A stretch of 64,000 bases of DNA from Ruminococcus sp. (GTDB lineage Bacteria > Bacillota > Clostridia > Oscillospirales > Ruminococcaceae): the NCBI RefSeq assembly GCF_024691275.1, contig NZ_JAILNU010000112.1:41120-105119 (forward strand), given 5' to 3'. A program made the position numbers and the translations under genes. The notes beneath the pieces were generated by a model. That model was not told where the DNA came from, made no database searches, and was given only the letters and a program-made list of their open reading frames with translations. This document shows, one piece after another, positions 1 to 8,986 of the stretch (its first letter is position 1; every line of letters starts with the position of its first letter).

Positions 1-610
1 CTCTCCAGCCGCTGATCTCCTGAGAGAACTTGATCGGAGTAGCGTCCTGCAAATGTGTACGTCCGCTCTTTACAATGCCTTCGTTTTCAGCTTCAAGGCG
101 CTTGAAGGTCTCGACAAGGGTATCAATTGCAGGAACGACCTTGTCTTCGAGGGCGATCACAGCTGCGATATGCATAGCTGTCGGGAAAGTATCATTTGAT
201 GACTGGCTCATATTGATATCATCATTAGGATGGAGCAGCTTTGAACCTGCTATCTCGTTTCCTCTGTTTGCTATGACCTCGTTTGCGTTCATGTTGGACT
301 GTGTTCCGCTGCCTGTCTGCCATACAACGAGCGGGAAATGCTCATTGAGAGCTCCACTGATGACCTCATCGCAAGCCTGAGAAATAGCAGAGAGCTTTTC
401 ATCTGTCATTTTTTCGGGTTTGAGCTGATGGTTTGCAAGAGCAGCAGCTTTTTTGAGAATGCCGAAAGCATGAGTGATCTCACGCGGCATAGTTTCGATG
501 CCGACACCTATGAGAAAATTCTCATGACTGCGCTCGGTTTGAGCAGCCCAGTATTTGTCAGCAGGAACTTTTACTTCACCCATGGAATCGTGTTCGATAC
601 GGTAATCCAT
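1..610 (-). CDS. fumC: Class II fumarate hydratase, N-terminal part (cut by window edge)
   Basis: The first 203 codons of a class II fumarase, which interconverts fumarate and malate in the cytoplasm. Seen: the [10 protein letters not shown] stretch near residues 99-108 (fumarase form; aspartase has a different version), [11 protein letters not shown] near 137-147 and [10 protein letters not shown] near 183-192, all substrate-site motifs of the fumarase/aspartase superfamily. The mobile catalytic loop lies beyond the window edge. The start at 610 has a GGGAG sequence just upstream. It is transcribed alone from its own promoter and is separated by about 500 bp from rex. With acn and icd it makes up part of a TCA pathway. 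Aspartate ammonia-lyase is the only serious alternative and fits less well. Confidence 0.93.
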   Translation of the reverse strand, partial: MDYRIEHDSMGEVKVPADKYWAAQTERSHENFLIGVGIETMPREITHAFGILKKAAALANHQLKPEKMTDEKLSAISQACDEVISGALNEHFPLVVWQTGSGTQSNMNANEVIANRGNEIAGSKLLHPNDDINMSQSSNDTFPTAMHIAAVIALEDKVVPAIDTLVETFKRLEAENEGIVKSGRTHLQDATPIKFSQEISGWR

Positions 611-689
611 TTTATATTCACTCCCAAGTTTTTTTTTGAGAAATAAACCGCACGGCATATTTCTCCTTACTTCATTAGTATACAATATA

Positions 690-718
690 AGTATACCAGT
701 ATATCTCATTAAATTCAA
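690..718 (-). promoter_or_regulatory. Sigma-A promoter of fumC
   Basis: On the minus strand TTGAAT, a 17-bp spacer and TATACT, with a TGG extension in front of the -10. An inverted repeat GTATAC-7-GTATAC overlaps the -10 and the start region (about 679-696) and could be an operator. The site lies about 80 bp upstream of the fumC start codon. Confidence 0.6.
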
Positions 719-1085
719 ATTCACTTTAAGAATATCGCTATTCTGATATTGATATATAATTAACAAAGCGGTGGCACCGTTTTGAGACCGATGATATATT
801 TGATTCTATATCCCGTGTGCTTAATATATACATATTTAAGAACTCACTGTATAATTTTTGTTGTTTTTGACTTACTATAGGAGTATGGTCGCTTGAAATG
901 AGCATATACCCCGATAATGCACTGCTATGTATAAAAAATCTTTTGAAAAGAAATGATAAAATTTGTAGTATGTTTTTTATGCAAAGCATACGAAGTGAGA
1001 TGCATATTCAGAATACCATAATTCTGTTTTATATATAAAGCTATAAAAAGTTTGATATTTTATTAACATACTTTCGGTGAAAAGA
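719..1085. other. AT-rich intergenic stretch without a recognised gene
   Basis: No gene recognised. Both strands carry short open frames (738-989 minus; 898-1038 plus) without homology that I recognise or a good ribosome binding site. One plus-strand frame from about 750 to 1038 is interrupted only by a TGA and could be an old decayed gene, but this is weak. Confidence 0.4.
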
Positions 1086-1111
1086 CGGTGGAACAAGCTT
1101 TTGTTCCACCG
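1086..1111 (-). terminator. Terminator of the acn-icd-rex operon
   Basis: An 11-bp perfect stem (CGGTGGAACAA and its complement) with a 4-nt loop starts 8 bp after the rex stop codon and is followed on the minus strand by GTCTTTTC. Confidence 0.7.
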
Positions 1112-1118
1112 CTCAAAA

Positions 1119-1766
1119 TCATACACTTTCATTTTCGGTAAGGTTGTTCAAACCGTAAGAAAGAGTTGTCAGGCTGTCGCCAAGATGAACATTTTCAACT
1201 GCAACGCCTTTATGAGTAACTTTAAGGTCATAATGAGTGAAGTTCCAGAATGCTTTGATGCCACATTCTATCAGAGTATTCACCAGTTTTTCGGCTGAAT
1301 TCATGGGTACGCACAGAATAGCAGCCACCGGCTTCTTTTCAGCGCAGAACGTGCCGATTTCATCAATGCTTTTTACTTTCAGTTCACCCAGTTCCTTACC
1401 TATAATATCAGGGTTGACATCAAACGCACCGATAAGATCAAATCCCTTGTTATGGAAATCAATATGCGTAGCGATAGCCTTGCCAAGATTACCAGCGCCA
1501 AGAAGTATCATTGGAGTCTGCTTGTCCAGTCCTAATATTTTACCGATCTCTATGCGGAGATCGCTTACATTGTAGCCGTAACCCTGCTGACCGAATTCGC
1601 CGAAACAATTGAAGTCCTGTCTTATCTGCGATGCTGTAAGCCCCATTTTTTCTGAAAGCTCACGGGAAGAGATGCGGACATATCCATTGTGTTCCAGTTC
1701 GCCGAGAAATCTGTAGTATCTCGGCAGTCTTCTTATAACAGAGTTTGAGATTGAGTTCTTTGACAT
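1119..1766 (-). CDS. rex: Redox-sensing transcriptional repressor Rex
   Basis: Rex is a homodimeric repressor that binds DNA when NAD+ is high and lets go when NADH is high, controlling fermentative and redox genes. Seen: an N-terminal winged helix (about 1-80, with the ELSEKMGLTASQIRQDF recognition region), the Rossmann motif LLGAGNLGKAI near 88-98 and a C-terminal swapped helix. Its 215 aa is the normal length. It is the last gene of acn-icd-rex, 21 bp after icd. Candidate Rex operators lie in front of acn (5334-5351) and pgk (20312-20329), so it probably controls its own operon as well as the glycolytic operon in this window. Confidence 0.95.
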   Translation of the reverse strand: MSKNSISNSVIRRLPRYYRFLGELEHNGYVRISSRELSEKMGLTASQIRQDFNCFGEFGQQGYGYNVSDLRIEIGKILGLDKQTPMILLGAGNLGKAIATHIDFHNKGFDLIGAFDVNPDIIGKELGELKVKSIDEIGTFCAEKKPVAAILCVPMNSAEKLVNTLIECGIKAFWNFTHYDLKVTHKGVAVENVHLGDSLTTLSYGLNNLTENESV

Positions 1767-1787
1767 CGTGATATGCCTTCCCTCTTC

Positions 1788-2999
1788 TTACATTAATTTG
1801 TCAAGTCTTATCTTTATTTCATCGAGGAATGTCTTCGAGTCAACTTTCTTCTTGTTATCGAGCTTGGAGATAAGGTAAAGATCTCCTGTCATAACGCCTT
1901 CCTCAATAGTCTGGATAGTTGCCTTTTCAAGCTTATCTGCAAAGTCGCAGAGCTCAGGTGTATTATCGAGCTCGCCTCTCTTGCGGAGAGCACCGCTCCA
2001 TGCGAAGATAGTAGCTACAGAGTTTGTTGAAGTTTCCTCGCCCTTGAGATACTTGTAGTAATGACGCTGAACAGTACCGTGTGCAGCTTCGTACTCATAG
2101 ATTCCGTCAGGTGAAACAAGAACAGATGTCATCATAGCAAGGCTGCCGTAAGCAGTTGATACCATGTCAGACATTACATCGCCGTCGTAGTTCTTGCAAG
2201 CCCAGATATAGCCGCCGTTTGAGCGGATAACTCTTGCAACAGCGTCGTCGATAAGAGTATAGAAGTATTCGATGCCTGCTGCTTCGTACTTCTCCTTGTA
2301 CTCATTGTCATATATCTCCTGGAAGATATCCTTGAAACGGTGGTCGTACTTCTTTGAGATAGTGTCCTTTGAAGCGAACCATACGTCCTGCTTGAGGTCA
2401 AGACCGTAGTTGAGACAAGCTCTTGCAAAGCCTGCGATAGAAGCATCAAGGTTGTGAAGTCCCTGAATGATACCGTCACACTTTGTGAAATCGTGGATAA
2501 GCTCGCGAGTCTCATTGCCGTTCTCGTCAGTTACAACGAGTTCAGCCTTGCTGCCCTTGCTTACGCGCATTTCGGTGTTCTTGTAAACGTCACCGTAAGC
2601 GTGACGAGCGATAGTGATAGGCTTAGTCCAAGTAGGGATATAAGGCTCGATGCCCTTAACGATGATAGGTGTACGGAAAACAGTTCCGTCGAGAGCTGCA
2701 CGTATAGTGCCGTTAGGAGACTTCCACATCTGAGTGAGATTGTACTCAGGCATTCTTGCAGCATTAGGAGTAATAGTTGCGCACTTTACAGCAACACCGT
2801 ACTTCTTTGTAGCTTCAGCTGAATCAATAGTTACCTGATCCTTTGTTTCCTCTCTGTGCTTGAGTCCGAGATCGTAATATTCTGTATTGAGCTCTACATA
2901 TGGTTCGAGGAGAGCTTCCTTGATCCACTGCCAGAGTATTCTGGTCATCTCGTCGCCGTCCATTTCGACAAGCGGCGTTTTCATGGTTATTTTAGCCAT
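1788..2999 (-). CDS. icd: NADP-type isocitrate dehydrogenase
   Basis: Oxidative decarboxylation of isocitrate to 2-oxoglutarate. At 403 aa, with the N-terminal [11 protein letters not shown] motif, it belongs to the eukaryote-like (subfamily II) homodimeric NADP enzymes, unlike the E. coli Icd type. The metal-binding region ([25 protein letters not shown]) and the EAAHGTV segment are intact. I chose the ATG at 2999 because GGAGG lies 8 nt in front of it; a further in-frame start 18 nt upstream has none. With aconitase it makes 2-oxoglutarate for glutamate synthesis. In an anaerobe this is probably a biosynthetic half-cycle; that is inference. Confidence 0.95.
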   Translation of the reverse strand: MAKITMKTPLVEMDGDEMTRILWQWIKEALLEPYVELNTEYYDLGLKHREETKDQVTIDSAEATKKYGVAVKCATITPNAARMPEYNLTQMWKSPNGTIRAALDGTVFRTPIIVKGIEPYIPTWTKPITIARHAYGDVYKNTEMRVSKGSKAELVVTDENGNETRELIHDFTKCDGIIQGLHNLDASIAGFARACLNYGLDLKQDVWFASKDTISKKYDHRFKDIFQEIYDNEYKEKYEAAGIEYFYTLIDDAVARVIRSNGGYIWACKNYDGDVMSDMVSTAYGSLAMMTSVLVSPDGIYEYEAAHGTVQRHYYKYLKGEETSTNSVATIFAWSGALRKRGELDNTPELCDFADKLEKATIQTIEEGVMTGDLYLISKLDNKKKVDSKTFLDEIKIRLDKLM

Positions 3000-3077
3000 A
3001 GTTTTATACCTCCACAAAAATTAATTAATCAACAGCAATCAGGCATATTAAAACCGCAACAACTGTAACTACAGGAG

Positions 3078-3173
3078 CTACGGTACTCCTTGCCTTTTCC
3101 GAAATATTTTTTTTATTACACTGACACCCATATAAGCAGCTACATATGCAACGATGCATACGATAAAGATCAT
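3078..3173 (-). CDS. Possible 31-aa single-pass membrane peptide
   Basis: The 336-bp gap between acn and icd contains a short open frame. From the ATG at 3173 it reads as one hydrophobic segment (MIFIVCIVAYVAAYMGVSVI) followed by a basic tail (KKIFRKRQGVP). The frame stays open upstream for about 20 more codons (to a TGA), without another ATG; a GTG at about 3194 sits only 2 nt after AGAAGG. The composition is that of a real transmembrane helix, but start and ribosome binding site are unconvincing. It may be a microprotein or the remnant of one. The rest of the gap holds nothing I recognise. Confidence 0.25.
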   Translation of the reverse strand: MIFIVCIVAYVAAYMGVSVIKKIFRKRQGVP

Positions 3174-3335
3174 CCAGCCTTTTTTGCTAGTTGGTATCAC
3201 TATCCTTCTTGCAGCGTCTGTAAATCCGCGTGAAAAAGGTTTATTTCACTGCATATCGAACTAATATCGTTAAGGATATCTTTGATGATAGCTATTTATT
3301 TCATAATAGTAAACTTTTTTACAGAAAAATTGATA

Positions 3336-5273
3336 TTACTTCATGGACTCTCTTGTAAAGTCGAGAAGTCCGCCTGCAAGCATGATATCCTTTGTACGTC
3401 CCGAAAGTTCGCAGAGTACAGGGATCTCCTTGCCGTTTGTCTTATTTACAACAGTAAGCTCGCTCTTTCCTTCTTCTACAGCCTTTCTTACGTCAGCAAG
3501 TACGAGCTCGTCGCCCTGAGCGATGCTGTCATAATCAGCTTCGTTCACAAATGTGAGCGGAAGGATACCTGCGTTGATAAGGTTAGCTCTGTGGATACGA
3601 GCGAATGACTTAACGAGAACAGCCTTTACGCCGAGGTAGAGAGGTGCAAGTGCAGCGTGTTCTCTTGATGAACCCTGACCGTAGTTGGAACCGCCTACGA
3701 TAATGCTCTTGCCGAGTGACTTTGCTCTCTCAGGGAAGCTCTCGTCACATACAGCGAAGCAGTGCTGTGAGATCTTCGGAATATTTGAACGAAGAGGAAG
3801 TATCTTTGCACCTGCGGGCATAATGTGGTCAGTTGTGATATTGTCGCCGACCTTGAGTGATACAGGAGCATCAATTGTCTCAAGGAGAGGTGCAGTTTCA
3901 GGGTATGGCTTGATGTTTGGTCCGCGGAGTATCTCTACGCTGTCCATTTCCTCAACAGATGCAGGTGGAACGATCATATTATCATTTATTACGAACTCCT
4001 CAGGAAGCTTGAATTCAGGCATATCGCCAAGCTCTCTCGGATCTGTAAGGTAGCCTGTAAGAGCTGATACAGCAGCCATTTCAGGTGATACGAGGTAGAT
4101 CTGACCGTCCTTAGTACCTGAACGTCCTTCAAAGTTTCTGTTGAATGTACGGAGTGAGATACCCTTTGAGTTAGGTGACTGTCCCATACCGATACATGGA
4201 CCGCAGGCACTTTCAAGGATTCTTGCGCCTGCATCAATAAGGATAGAGAGTGCGCCGTTCTGTGCCAGCATATTGAGAACCTGCTTTGAGCCGGGAGCTA
4301 TAGCAAGTGATACATCAGGATTTACCGTCTTGCCCTTGAGGATATGAGCTACCTTGAGCATATCCAGCAGTGAAGAGTTTGTACATGAACCGATACAAAC
4401 CTGATCTATCTTGAGTCTGCCGATCTCCTCAACGCTCTTAACGTTATCAGGAGAGTGAGGACAGGCAGCAAGAGGAACGAGCTTGCTGAGGTCGATAGTA
4501 AGCTCCTCATCGTATACTGCATCAGGATCAGCAGCAAGAGGAGTCCATACTTCCTCACGCTTCTGAGCTTTAAGGAACTGCTTTGTAATCTCGTCTGATG
4601 GGAATATAGAGGTCGTAGCACCAAGCTCTGCGCCCATATTTGTGATAGTAGCTCTTTCAGGAACTGACAGAGTCTTTACACCTTCACCGCAGTACTCGAT
4701 AACCTTGCCAACGCCGCCTTTAACAGAAAGTCTTCTGAGAACTTCAAGGATAACGTCCTTTGCAGCGACCCATGGCTGGAGCTTGCCTGTGAGTTCAACT
4801 TTTACGACCTTTGGGCAAGTGATATAGTAAGCACCGCCGCCCATTGCAACAGCAACATCAAGTCCGCCTGCGCCGATAGCGATCATTCCGATACCGCCGC
4901 CTGTAGGAGTATGGCTGTCAGAACCGATAAGAGTCTTGCCTGGGATACCAAAACGCTCGAGGTGTACCTGGTGGCAGATTCCGTTGCCCGGACGTGAGAA
5001 ATAAATACCATGCTTCTTGGCAACGCTTCCGATAAATCTGTGATCGTCTGCGTTTTCAAAACCGCTCTGGAGAGTGTTATGATCTATGTATGCTACCGAG
5101 CGCTCTGTCTTTACGCGTGGAACACCTATAGCCTCAAACTCCAGATATGCCATAGTACCTGTAGCGTCCTGTGTAAGAGTCTGATCGATACGAATACCGA
5201 TCTCCTGTCCTTTGACGTACTCTCCGTCTACCAAGTGTGCTTTGAGTATCTTTTCCGTTAAAGTTAAACCCAT
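3336..5273 (-). CDS. acn: Aconitate hydratase
   Basis: Interconverts citrate and isocitrate with a 4Fe-4S cluster. Seen: the cluster ligands in IGSCTNSS and in ACGPCIGMGQSPNS, the SDSHTPTGGGIGM substrate motif near the N-terminus, and the C-terminal swivel domain with GGSNYGQGSSREHAAL. At 645 aa it is the short bacterial/mitochondrial-like form, shorter than the ~890-aa AcnA/IRP type. It is the first gene of acn-icd-rex; AAAGGAA precedes the ATG. A good promoter and a Rex-like operator lie directly upstream. The cluster makes it oxygen sensitive, which suits an anaerobe. Confidence 0.95.
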   Translation of the reverse strand: MGLTLTEKILKAHLVDGEYVKGQEIGIRIDQTLTQDATGTMAYLEFEAIGVPRVKTERSVAYIDHNTLQSGFENADDHRFIGSVAKKHGIYFSRPGNGICHQVHLERFGIPGKTLIGSDSHTPTGGGIGMIAIGAGGLDVAVAMGGGAYYITCPKVVKVELTGKLQPWVAAKDVILEVLRRLSVKGGVGKVIEYCGEGVKTLSVPERATITNMGAELGATTSIFPSDEITKQFLKAQKREEVWTPLAADPDAVYDEELTIDLSKLVPLAACPHSPDNVKSVEEIGRLKIDQVCIGSCTNSSLLDMLKVAHILKGKTVNPDVSLAIAPGSKQVLNMLAQNGALSILIDAGARILESACGPCIGMGQSPNSKGISLRTFNRNFEGRSGTKDGQIYLVSPEMAAVSALTGYLTDPRELGDMPEFKLPEEFVINDNMIVPPASVEEMDSVEILRGPNIKPYPETAPLLETIDAPVSLKVGDNITTDHIMPAGAKILPLRSNIPKISQHCFAVCDESFPERAKSLGKSIIVGGSNYGQGSSREHAALAPLYLGVKAVLVKSFARIHRANLINAGILPLTFVNEADYDSIAQGDELVLADVRKAVEEGKSELTVVNKTNGKEIPVLCELSGRTKDIMLAGGLLDFTRESMK

Positions 5274-5311
5274 TGAAGATCATTCCTTTCAATACATAAG
5301 AATACGCTTAT

Positions 5312-5340
5312 ATTTTACAACATTTCGTTCAGTTTGTCAA
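5312..5340 (-). promoter_or_regulatory. Sigma-A promoter of acn-icd-rex
   Basis: On the minus strand TTGACA, 17-bp spacer, TAAAAT, about 40 bp in front of the acn start codon. The -35 hexamer lies inside a Rex-like palindrome. Confidence 0.7.
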
Positions 5341-5351
5341 GAATTAAACAA
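5334..5351 (-). promoter_or_regulatory. Candidate Rex operator at the acn promoter
   Basis: TTGTTTAATTCTTGACAA on the minus strand matches 12 of the 14 fixed positions of the clostridial Rex consensus TTGTTAANNNNTTAACAA. It overlaps the acn -35, where binding would block RNA polymerase. Match to consensus is seen; function is inferred, helped by rex being in the same operon. Confidence 0.5.
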
Positions 5352-5386
5352 AGTATTTTTTATAATTAAAGTCCTTATTACATAAA

Positions 5387-5429
5387 ATCCCCCCGAAAGC
5401 AGTTATGACTTATCCGCTTTCGGGGGGAT
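5387..5429 (-). terminator. Terminator after the ABC exporter genes
   Basis: A 14-bp perfect stem (ATCCCCCCGAAAGC and its complement) with a 15-nt loop stands 16 bp after the exporter stop codon. On the minus strand it is followed by TTTTATG. Confidence 0.75.
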
Positions 5430-5445
5430 AAAATGTTTTCTGTGC

Positions 5446-7185
5446 TTATGAAGCAAACTGGCTGTTGTACAATTCCGAATAGAAGCCGCCGTTCCGCATA
5501 AGCTGCTCGTGGCTTCCCTGCTCTATGATATTTCCGTGCTTCATAACAAGGATAACATCTGAATTTTTTATCGTTGAGAGTCTGTGAGCTATAACGAAGC
5601 TTGTCCTGCCCTCCATAAGTTTGGCGAAAGCCTTCTGGATGCGCTGTTCTGTACGCAGGTCGATAGAGCTTGTTGCTTCGTCGAGGATAAGCATGGGCGG
5701 GTCCATGAGCATGATCCTTGCGATACAGATGAGCTGCTTTTGTCCTTGTGAAAGTCCGCTGTCCTCACTTATGACAGTGTCGTATCCCTCAGGGAGTCTT
5801 TTTATGAAGCCGTGTGCATATACAGCCTTTGCAGCTTCGATTATCTGCTCGCGAGTTGCATTCGGAGCTCCGTAAGCGATATTCTCCGCAACTGTTCCTG
5901 TGAACACCCATGTTTCCTGCAAGACCATGCCGAAGCAGCTCCTCAGACTGTCGCGTGTGATATCGCTGATATTCCTGCCGGATATCTCGATCTTGCCGCT
6001 GTCGATATCGTAGAAGCGCAGCAGAAGATTGATTATGGTCGATTTTCCGCAGCCTGTAGGACCGACTATGGCTACACGCTGGCCTGCTCTTACATCGAGA
6101 CTGAAGTTTTGTATCAGCTTTGCATCAGGACTATACGAAAAGAACACATCAGAAAATCTCAGGCTTCCGTCGCAGCTATTCATAACGTCCTTGCTGCTGT
6201 CGTCGGATACCTCATTTTCATTAAGAACATCGAATACTCTCTGTGCAGAAGCTACTGCGTTCTGCAATTCGGCAAAAACTCCAGATATCTCATTGAACGG
6301 TTTTGTATATTGATTCGCATATGCAAGGAAGCTTGAAAGCTTTCCGACGGACATAGTACCGAGGAAGGAGGAATATCCGATAACACCGAGAGCTCCGAGC
6401 ATACCAACTGCTGCATATATTATTCCATTGACAAAACGTGTAGTCGGATTGGTCATGGAGCTGAAAAATGTTGCTTTAGCACCGATATCTCCGTATGCCT
6501 TGTTTATCTTTTCAAAGCGCTCCTCGGCTCTCTTATCGTAAACAAAAGCCTTGACTATTTTCTGGTTGCCTGCCATTTCCTCTGCAAGTCCCACCATATC
6601 ACCGCGGAGCTTCGACTGTTTCATATACGAATCGTGAGAAGCCTTTGTTATTTTTGAAGCTGCAATAAAAGAAAGCGGCGTGAGTATAACAACAACTACA
6701 GCTATTTTTACGTTTATTGTCATCATAAAGACAAGGGTACCGATTATAGTGATGATACCGCTGAAAAACTGAGTAAAACCCTGAAGGAGACCGTCGGAAA
6801 CGATCTCGATATCATTGATCACTCGGCTTGACAGCTCACCTTTTGTGTGTCCGTCAATATACTTCAGAGGGACTCTTTCAAGCTTATTGAAGACATCTGC
6901 TCTCAGGTCGCGTATCGTAAGGAAGGCAAGCTTGTTGGTGCACAGGCTCATGAACCACTGAAAAAGCGTACTTGCAATGACAGTTGAAGCAAGAGCGATA
7001 ATAATATCCCTAAGCTTTTCAAAATCAACTCTTCCCTTTCCTGCACAGCAGTCAACCGCTCCACCGATGAATACAGGGACAGACAATGACAGTGAAACTC
7101 CAAGAGCTGCACAGATGACCGTCAGAATAAAGTATTTAAGATACGGGCGGGCATAGGAGAAAACTCTTTTCAATGTTTTAAGCAT
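5446..7185 (-). CDS. ABC exporter subunit B (heterodimeric, with the catalytic glutamate)
   Basis: A half-transporter: six transmembrane helices (about 1-320) fused to an ATPase domain. Seen: Walker A GPTGCGKST, Q-loop LQETWVF, Walker B with LILDEATSSID (catalytic Glu present) and H-loop IAHRLST. The signature motif is LSQGQKQ instead of LSGGQ. The partner gene (7178-8911) carries the opposite pattern of changes, so the pair forms one consensus and one degenerate ATP site, as in LmrCD, BmrCD and TM287/288. The two genes overlap by 8 nt. The likely role is export of drugs, lipids or peptides across the cytoplasmic membrane; the substrate cannot be read from sequence. Confidence 0.92.
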   Translation of the reverse strand: MLKTLKRVFSYARPYLKYFILTVICAALGVSLSLSVPVFIGGAVDCCAGKGRVDFEKLRDIIIALASTVIASTLFQWFMSLCTNKLAFLTIRDLRADVFNKLERVPLKYIDGHTKGELSSRVINDIEIVSDGLLQGFTQFFSGIITIIGTLVFMMTINVKIAVVVVILTPLSFIAASKITKASHDSYMKQSKLRGDMVGLAEEMAGNQKIVKAFVYDKRAEERFEKINKAYGDIGAKATFFSSMTNPTTRFVNGIIYAAVGMLGALGVIGYSSFLGTMSVGKLSSFLAYANQYTKPFNEISGVFAELQNAVASAQRVFDVLNENEVSDDSSKDVMNSCDGSLRFSDVFFSYSPDAKLIQNFSLDVRAGQRVAIVGPTGCGKSTIINLLLRFYDIDSGKIEISGRNISDITRDSLRSCFGMVLQETWVFTGTVAENIAYGAPNATREQIIEAAKAVYAHGFIKRLPEGYDTVISEDSGLSQGQKQLICIARIMLMDPPMLILDEATSSIDLRTEQRIQKAFAKLMEGRTSFVIAHRLSTIKNSDVILVMKHGNIIEQGSHEQLMRNGGFYSELYNSQFAS

Positions 7186-8911
7186 TTGAACTGTCCTCCT
7201 TCTGGTTCATCTGTGAACGATATATCTCATGGTAGACCTCACAGTTTTCGATAAGCTGTTCATGAGTACCCAGTCCAACAGCTTCGCCGTCGTCCATGAC
7301 AATAATTTTATCTGCATCTTTAAGAGAAGTCGTTCTCTGAGATATCATTATGACCGTTGTGTTCGGCAGATCACTGTTAAGTGCTTTTCTGAACGCAAGG
7401 TCAGTCTTGTAGTCAAGTGCGCTGGTAGAGTCGTCAAGTATGAGTATATCGGGATCTCCCACAAGAGCACGAGCGATGGATATACGCTGTTTCTGACCGC
7501 CTGAGAGGTTCTTTCCTCCCTGTGAGATAGGTGTATCAAGTCCGTCGGAAGTTTTCTTGACGAATTCCCACGCCTGAGCAGTTTTCAGTGCAGCAATTAT
7601 CTCTTCATCGGTAGCGTCTTCTTTTCGCCACTTCATATTATCACGGATAGTTCCCGTGAAAAGCATAGCCTTCTGCGGTACAGTTCCGATGTGTCGGCGA
7701 AGCTCTTCCGAAGAAAGTTCGTTGACATTTATTCCCGAGAACATAACACTTCCCATAGTTGCCTTGTAGAAGCATGGTATGAGGTTCGCAAGAGTTGATT
7801 TGCCGCAGCCCGTACCGCCGATAATACCAAGCATCTGTCCTTTTTTTATTGAAAAGCTGATATTCTTCAGAGAATAGTCGCCTGCTGCTTCATAGGCAAA
7901 CGAAACGTCCCTGAACTCGATGATATTTGCTGAGCTTTTATCGTATTCGACGATATCGCCCTGTTCCTCGGGGGGAAGTGCAAATACCTCACTGATACGG
8001 TTTGCAGAAGCAAAAGCTTTGGTAAATATTACTATAAGATTTGCAAGCACCACAAGTGCAAGAAGTATCTGCGTCATATAATTTGTAAAAGCTGTAAGCT
8101 CTCCTTGTGTAAGTCCTCCGATATCTATTCTTTTGCCGCCAAACCAGATAACGGCTACTATACCAAGATTCATGACCATGAATGCTACAGGATTCAGTAT
8201 CGCAGAAAGCTTGCCTACTGCTATGGAACATTCCGAAATTTCATCGACAGCTTCCCTGAATTCGTTCATTTCTTCCTGCTGACGTGAGAAAGCTCTTATA
8301 ACTCGTGTTCCCTCAAGTGTTTCACGGGTCAGGAGTGCTGCTTTGTCAAGTTTCTGCTGCGTCTTTTTATACATTGGTATGGTTTTTCTCATTATGATGA
8401 AGATTATTGCTGAAATAAGAGGAGCTACCACAAAGAATATCAGCGAGAGCTTCCAATCAATAGTTACAGCCATTACTGCGGCACCGATAACAAGGAATGG
8501 AGCTCTTACAGCGAGACGAATGAACATATTTACGCCGTTTTGTACTGTGTTTGAATCATTTGTAAGACGATTCACAAGCGATGACGTACCTATCTTGTCT
8601 ATGCTGCTGTATGAAAGCGAATTTATATGCTTATACAGGGCGGAGCGAAGCTCGGTCCCGAAACCGTATGCGCATTTTGCGGCAAGATACTGGCAAGTCA
8701 GCGCAAATCCAAGTCCGCACACTCCGAGGACAACGATCAGTCCGCTCATTTTCAGTATATACGCAGAATCGTTATTGCCTATGCCCTTGTCGATTATCTT
8801 TGCCATAACTACAGGAACAGTGAGCTCGAATATAGCTTCAAGCAGTTTAAAAAACGGACCAAATATCAGCTCCTTCTTGTAATTCCTGAGATATTTCAAT
8901 AACCCTTTCAT
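7178..8911 (-). CDS. ABC exporter subunit A (heterodimeric, degenerate ATP site)
   Basis: First gene of the exporter pair; 577 aa with an N-terminal six-helix membrane domain and a C-terminal ATPase. Seen: Walker A GGTGCGKST, a canonical signature LSGGQKQR, but Walker B ends in LILDDSTSALD, with Asp in place of the catalytic Glu, and the switch His is Gln (ISQRTTS). These are the two hallmark substitutions of the non-catalytic site in asymmetric exporters. ATP would stay bound there while the other site turns over. Translation runs on into subunit B through an 8-nt overlap. No strong promoter was seen in the short gap upstream. Confidence 0.92.
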   Translation of the reverse strand: MKGLLKYLRNYKKELIFGPFFKLLEAIFELTVPVVMAKIIDKGIGNNDSAYILKMSGLIVVLGVCGLGFALTCQYLAAKCAYGFGTELRSALYKHINSLSYSSIDKIGTSSLVNRLTNDSNTVQNGVNMFIRLAVRAPFLVIGAAVMAVTIDWKLSLIFFVVAPLISAIIFIIMRKTIPMYKKTQQKLDKAALLTRETLEGTRVIRAFSRQQEEMNEFREAVDEISECSIAVGKLSAILNPVAFMVMNLGIVAVIWFGGKRIDIGGLTQGELTAFTNYMTQILLALVVLANLIVIFTKAFASANRISEVFALPPEEQGDIVEYDKSSANIIEFRDVSFAYEAAGDYSLKNISFSIKKGQMLGIIGGTGCGKSTLANLIPCFYKATMGSVMFSGINVNELSSEELRRHIGTVPQKAMLFTGTIRDNMKWRKEDATDEEIIAALKTAQAWEFVKKTSDGLDTPISQGGKNLSGGQKQRISIARALVGDPDILILDDSTSALDYKTDLAFRKALNSDLPNTTVIMISQRTTSLKDADKIIVMDDGEAVGLGTHEQLIENCEVYHEIYRSQMNQKEDSSNA

Positions 8912-8950
8912 GCCTTTTACATCACCTGCTTATTTTTCCTCACATAATTA

Positions 8951-8980
8951 GCGACACTTCTGATATATCAAAAGTGCCGC
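8951..8980 (-). terminator. Terminator after the UDP-sugar pyrophosphorylase gene
   Basis: A 9-bp stem with one G-T pair (minus strand GCGGCACTT / AAGTGTCGC) 6 bp after the stop codon, followed by TAATTATG. The U-tract is poor, so read-through into the exporter genes is possible. Confidence 0.5.
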
Positions 8981-8986
8981 TTTAAA

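Noticed and set aside
765..785. GGTGGCACCG on the plus strand, like the T-box antiterminator sequence
   Set aside because: No specifier stem, no downstream terminator and no gene on that strand; the match is short and probably chance.
738..1038. Short open frames on both strands between fumC and rex
   Set aside because: No recognised family, poor ribosome binding sites, interrupted frame on the plus strand. Kept as an unassigned stretch.
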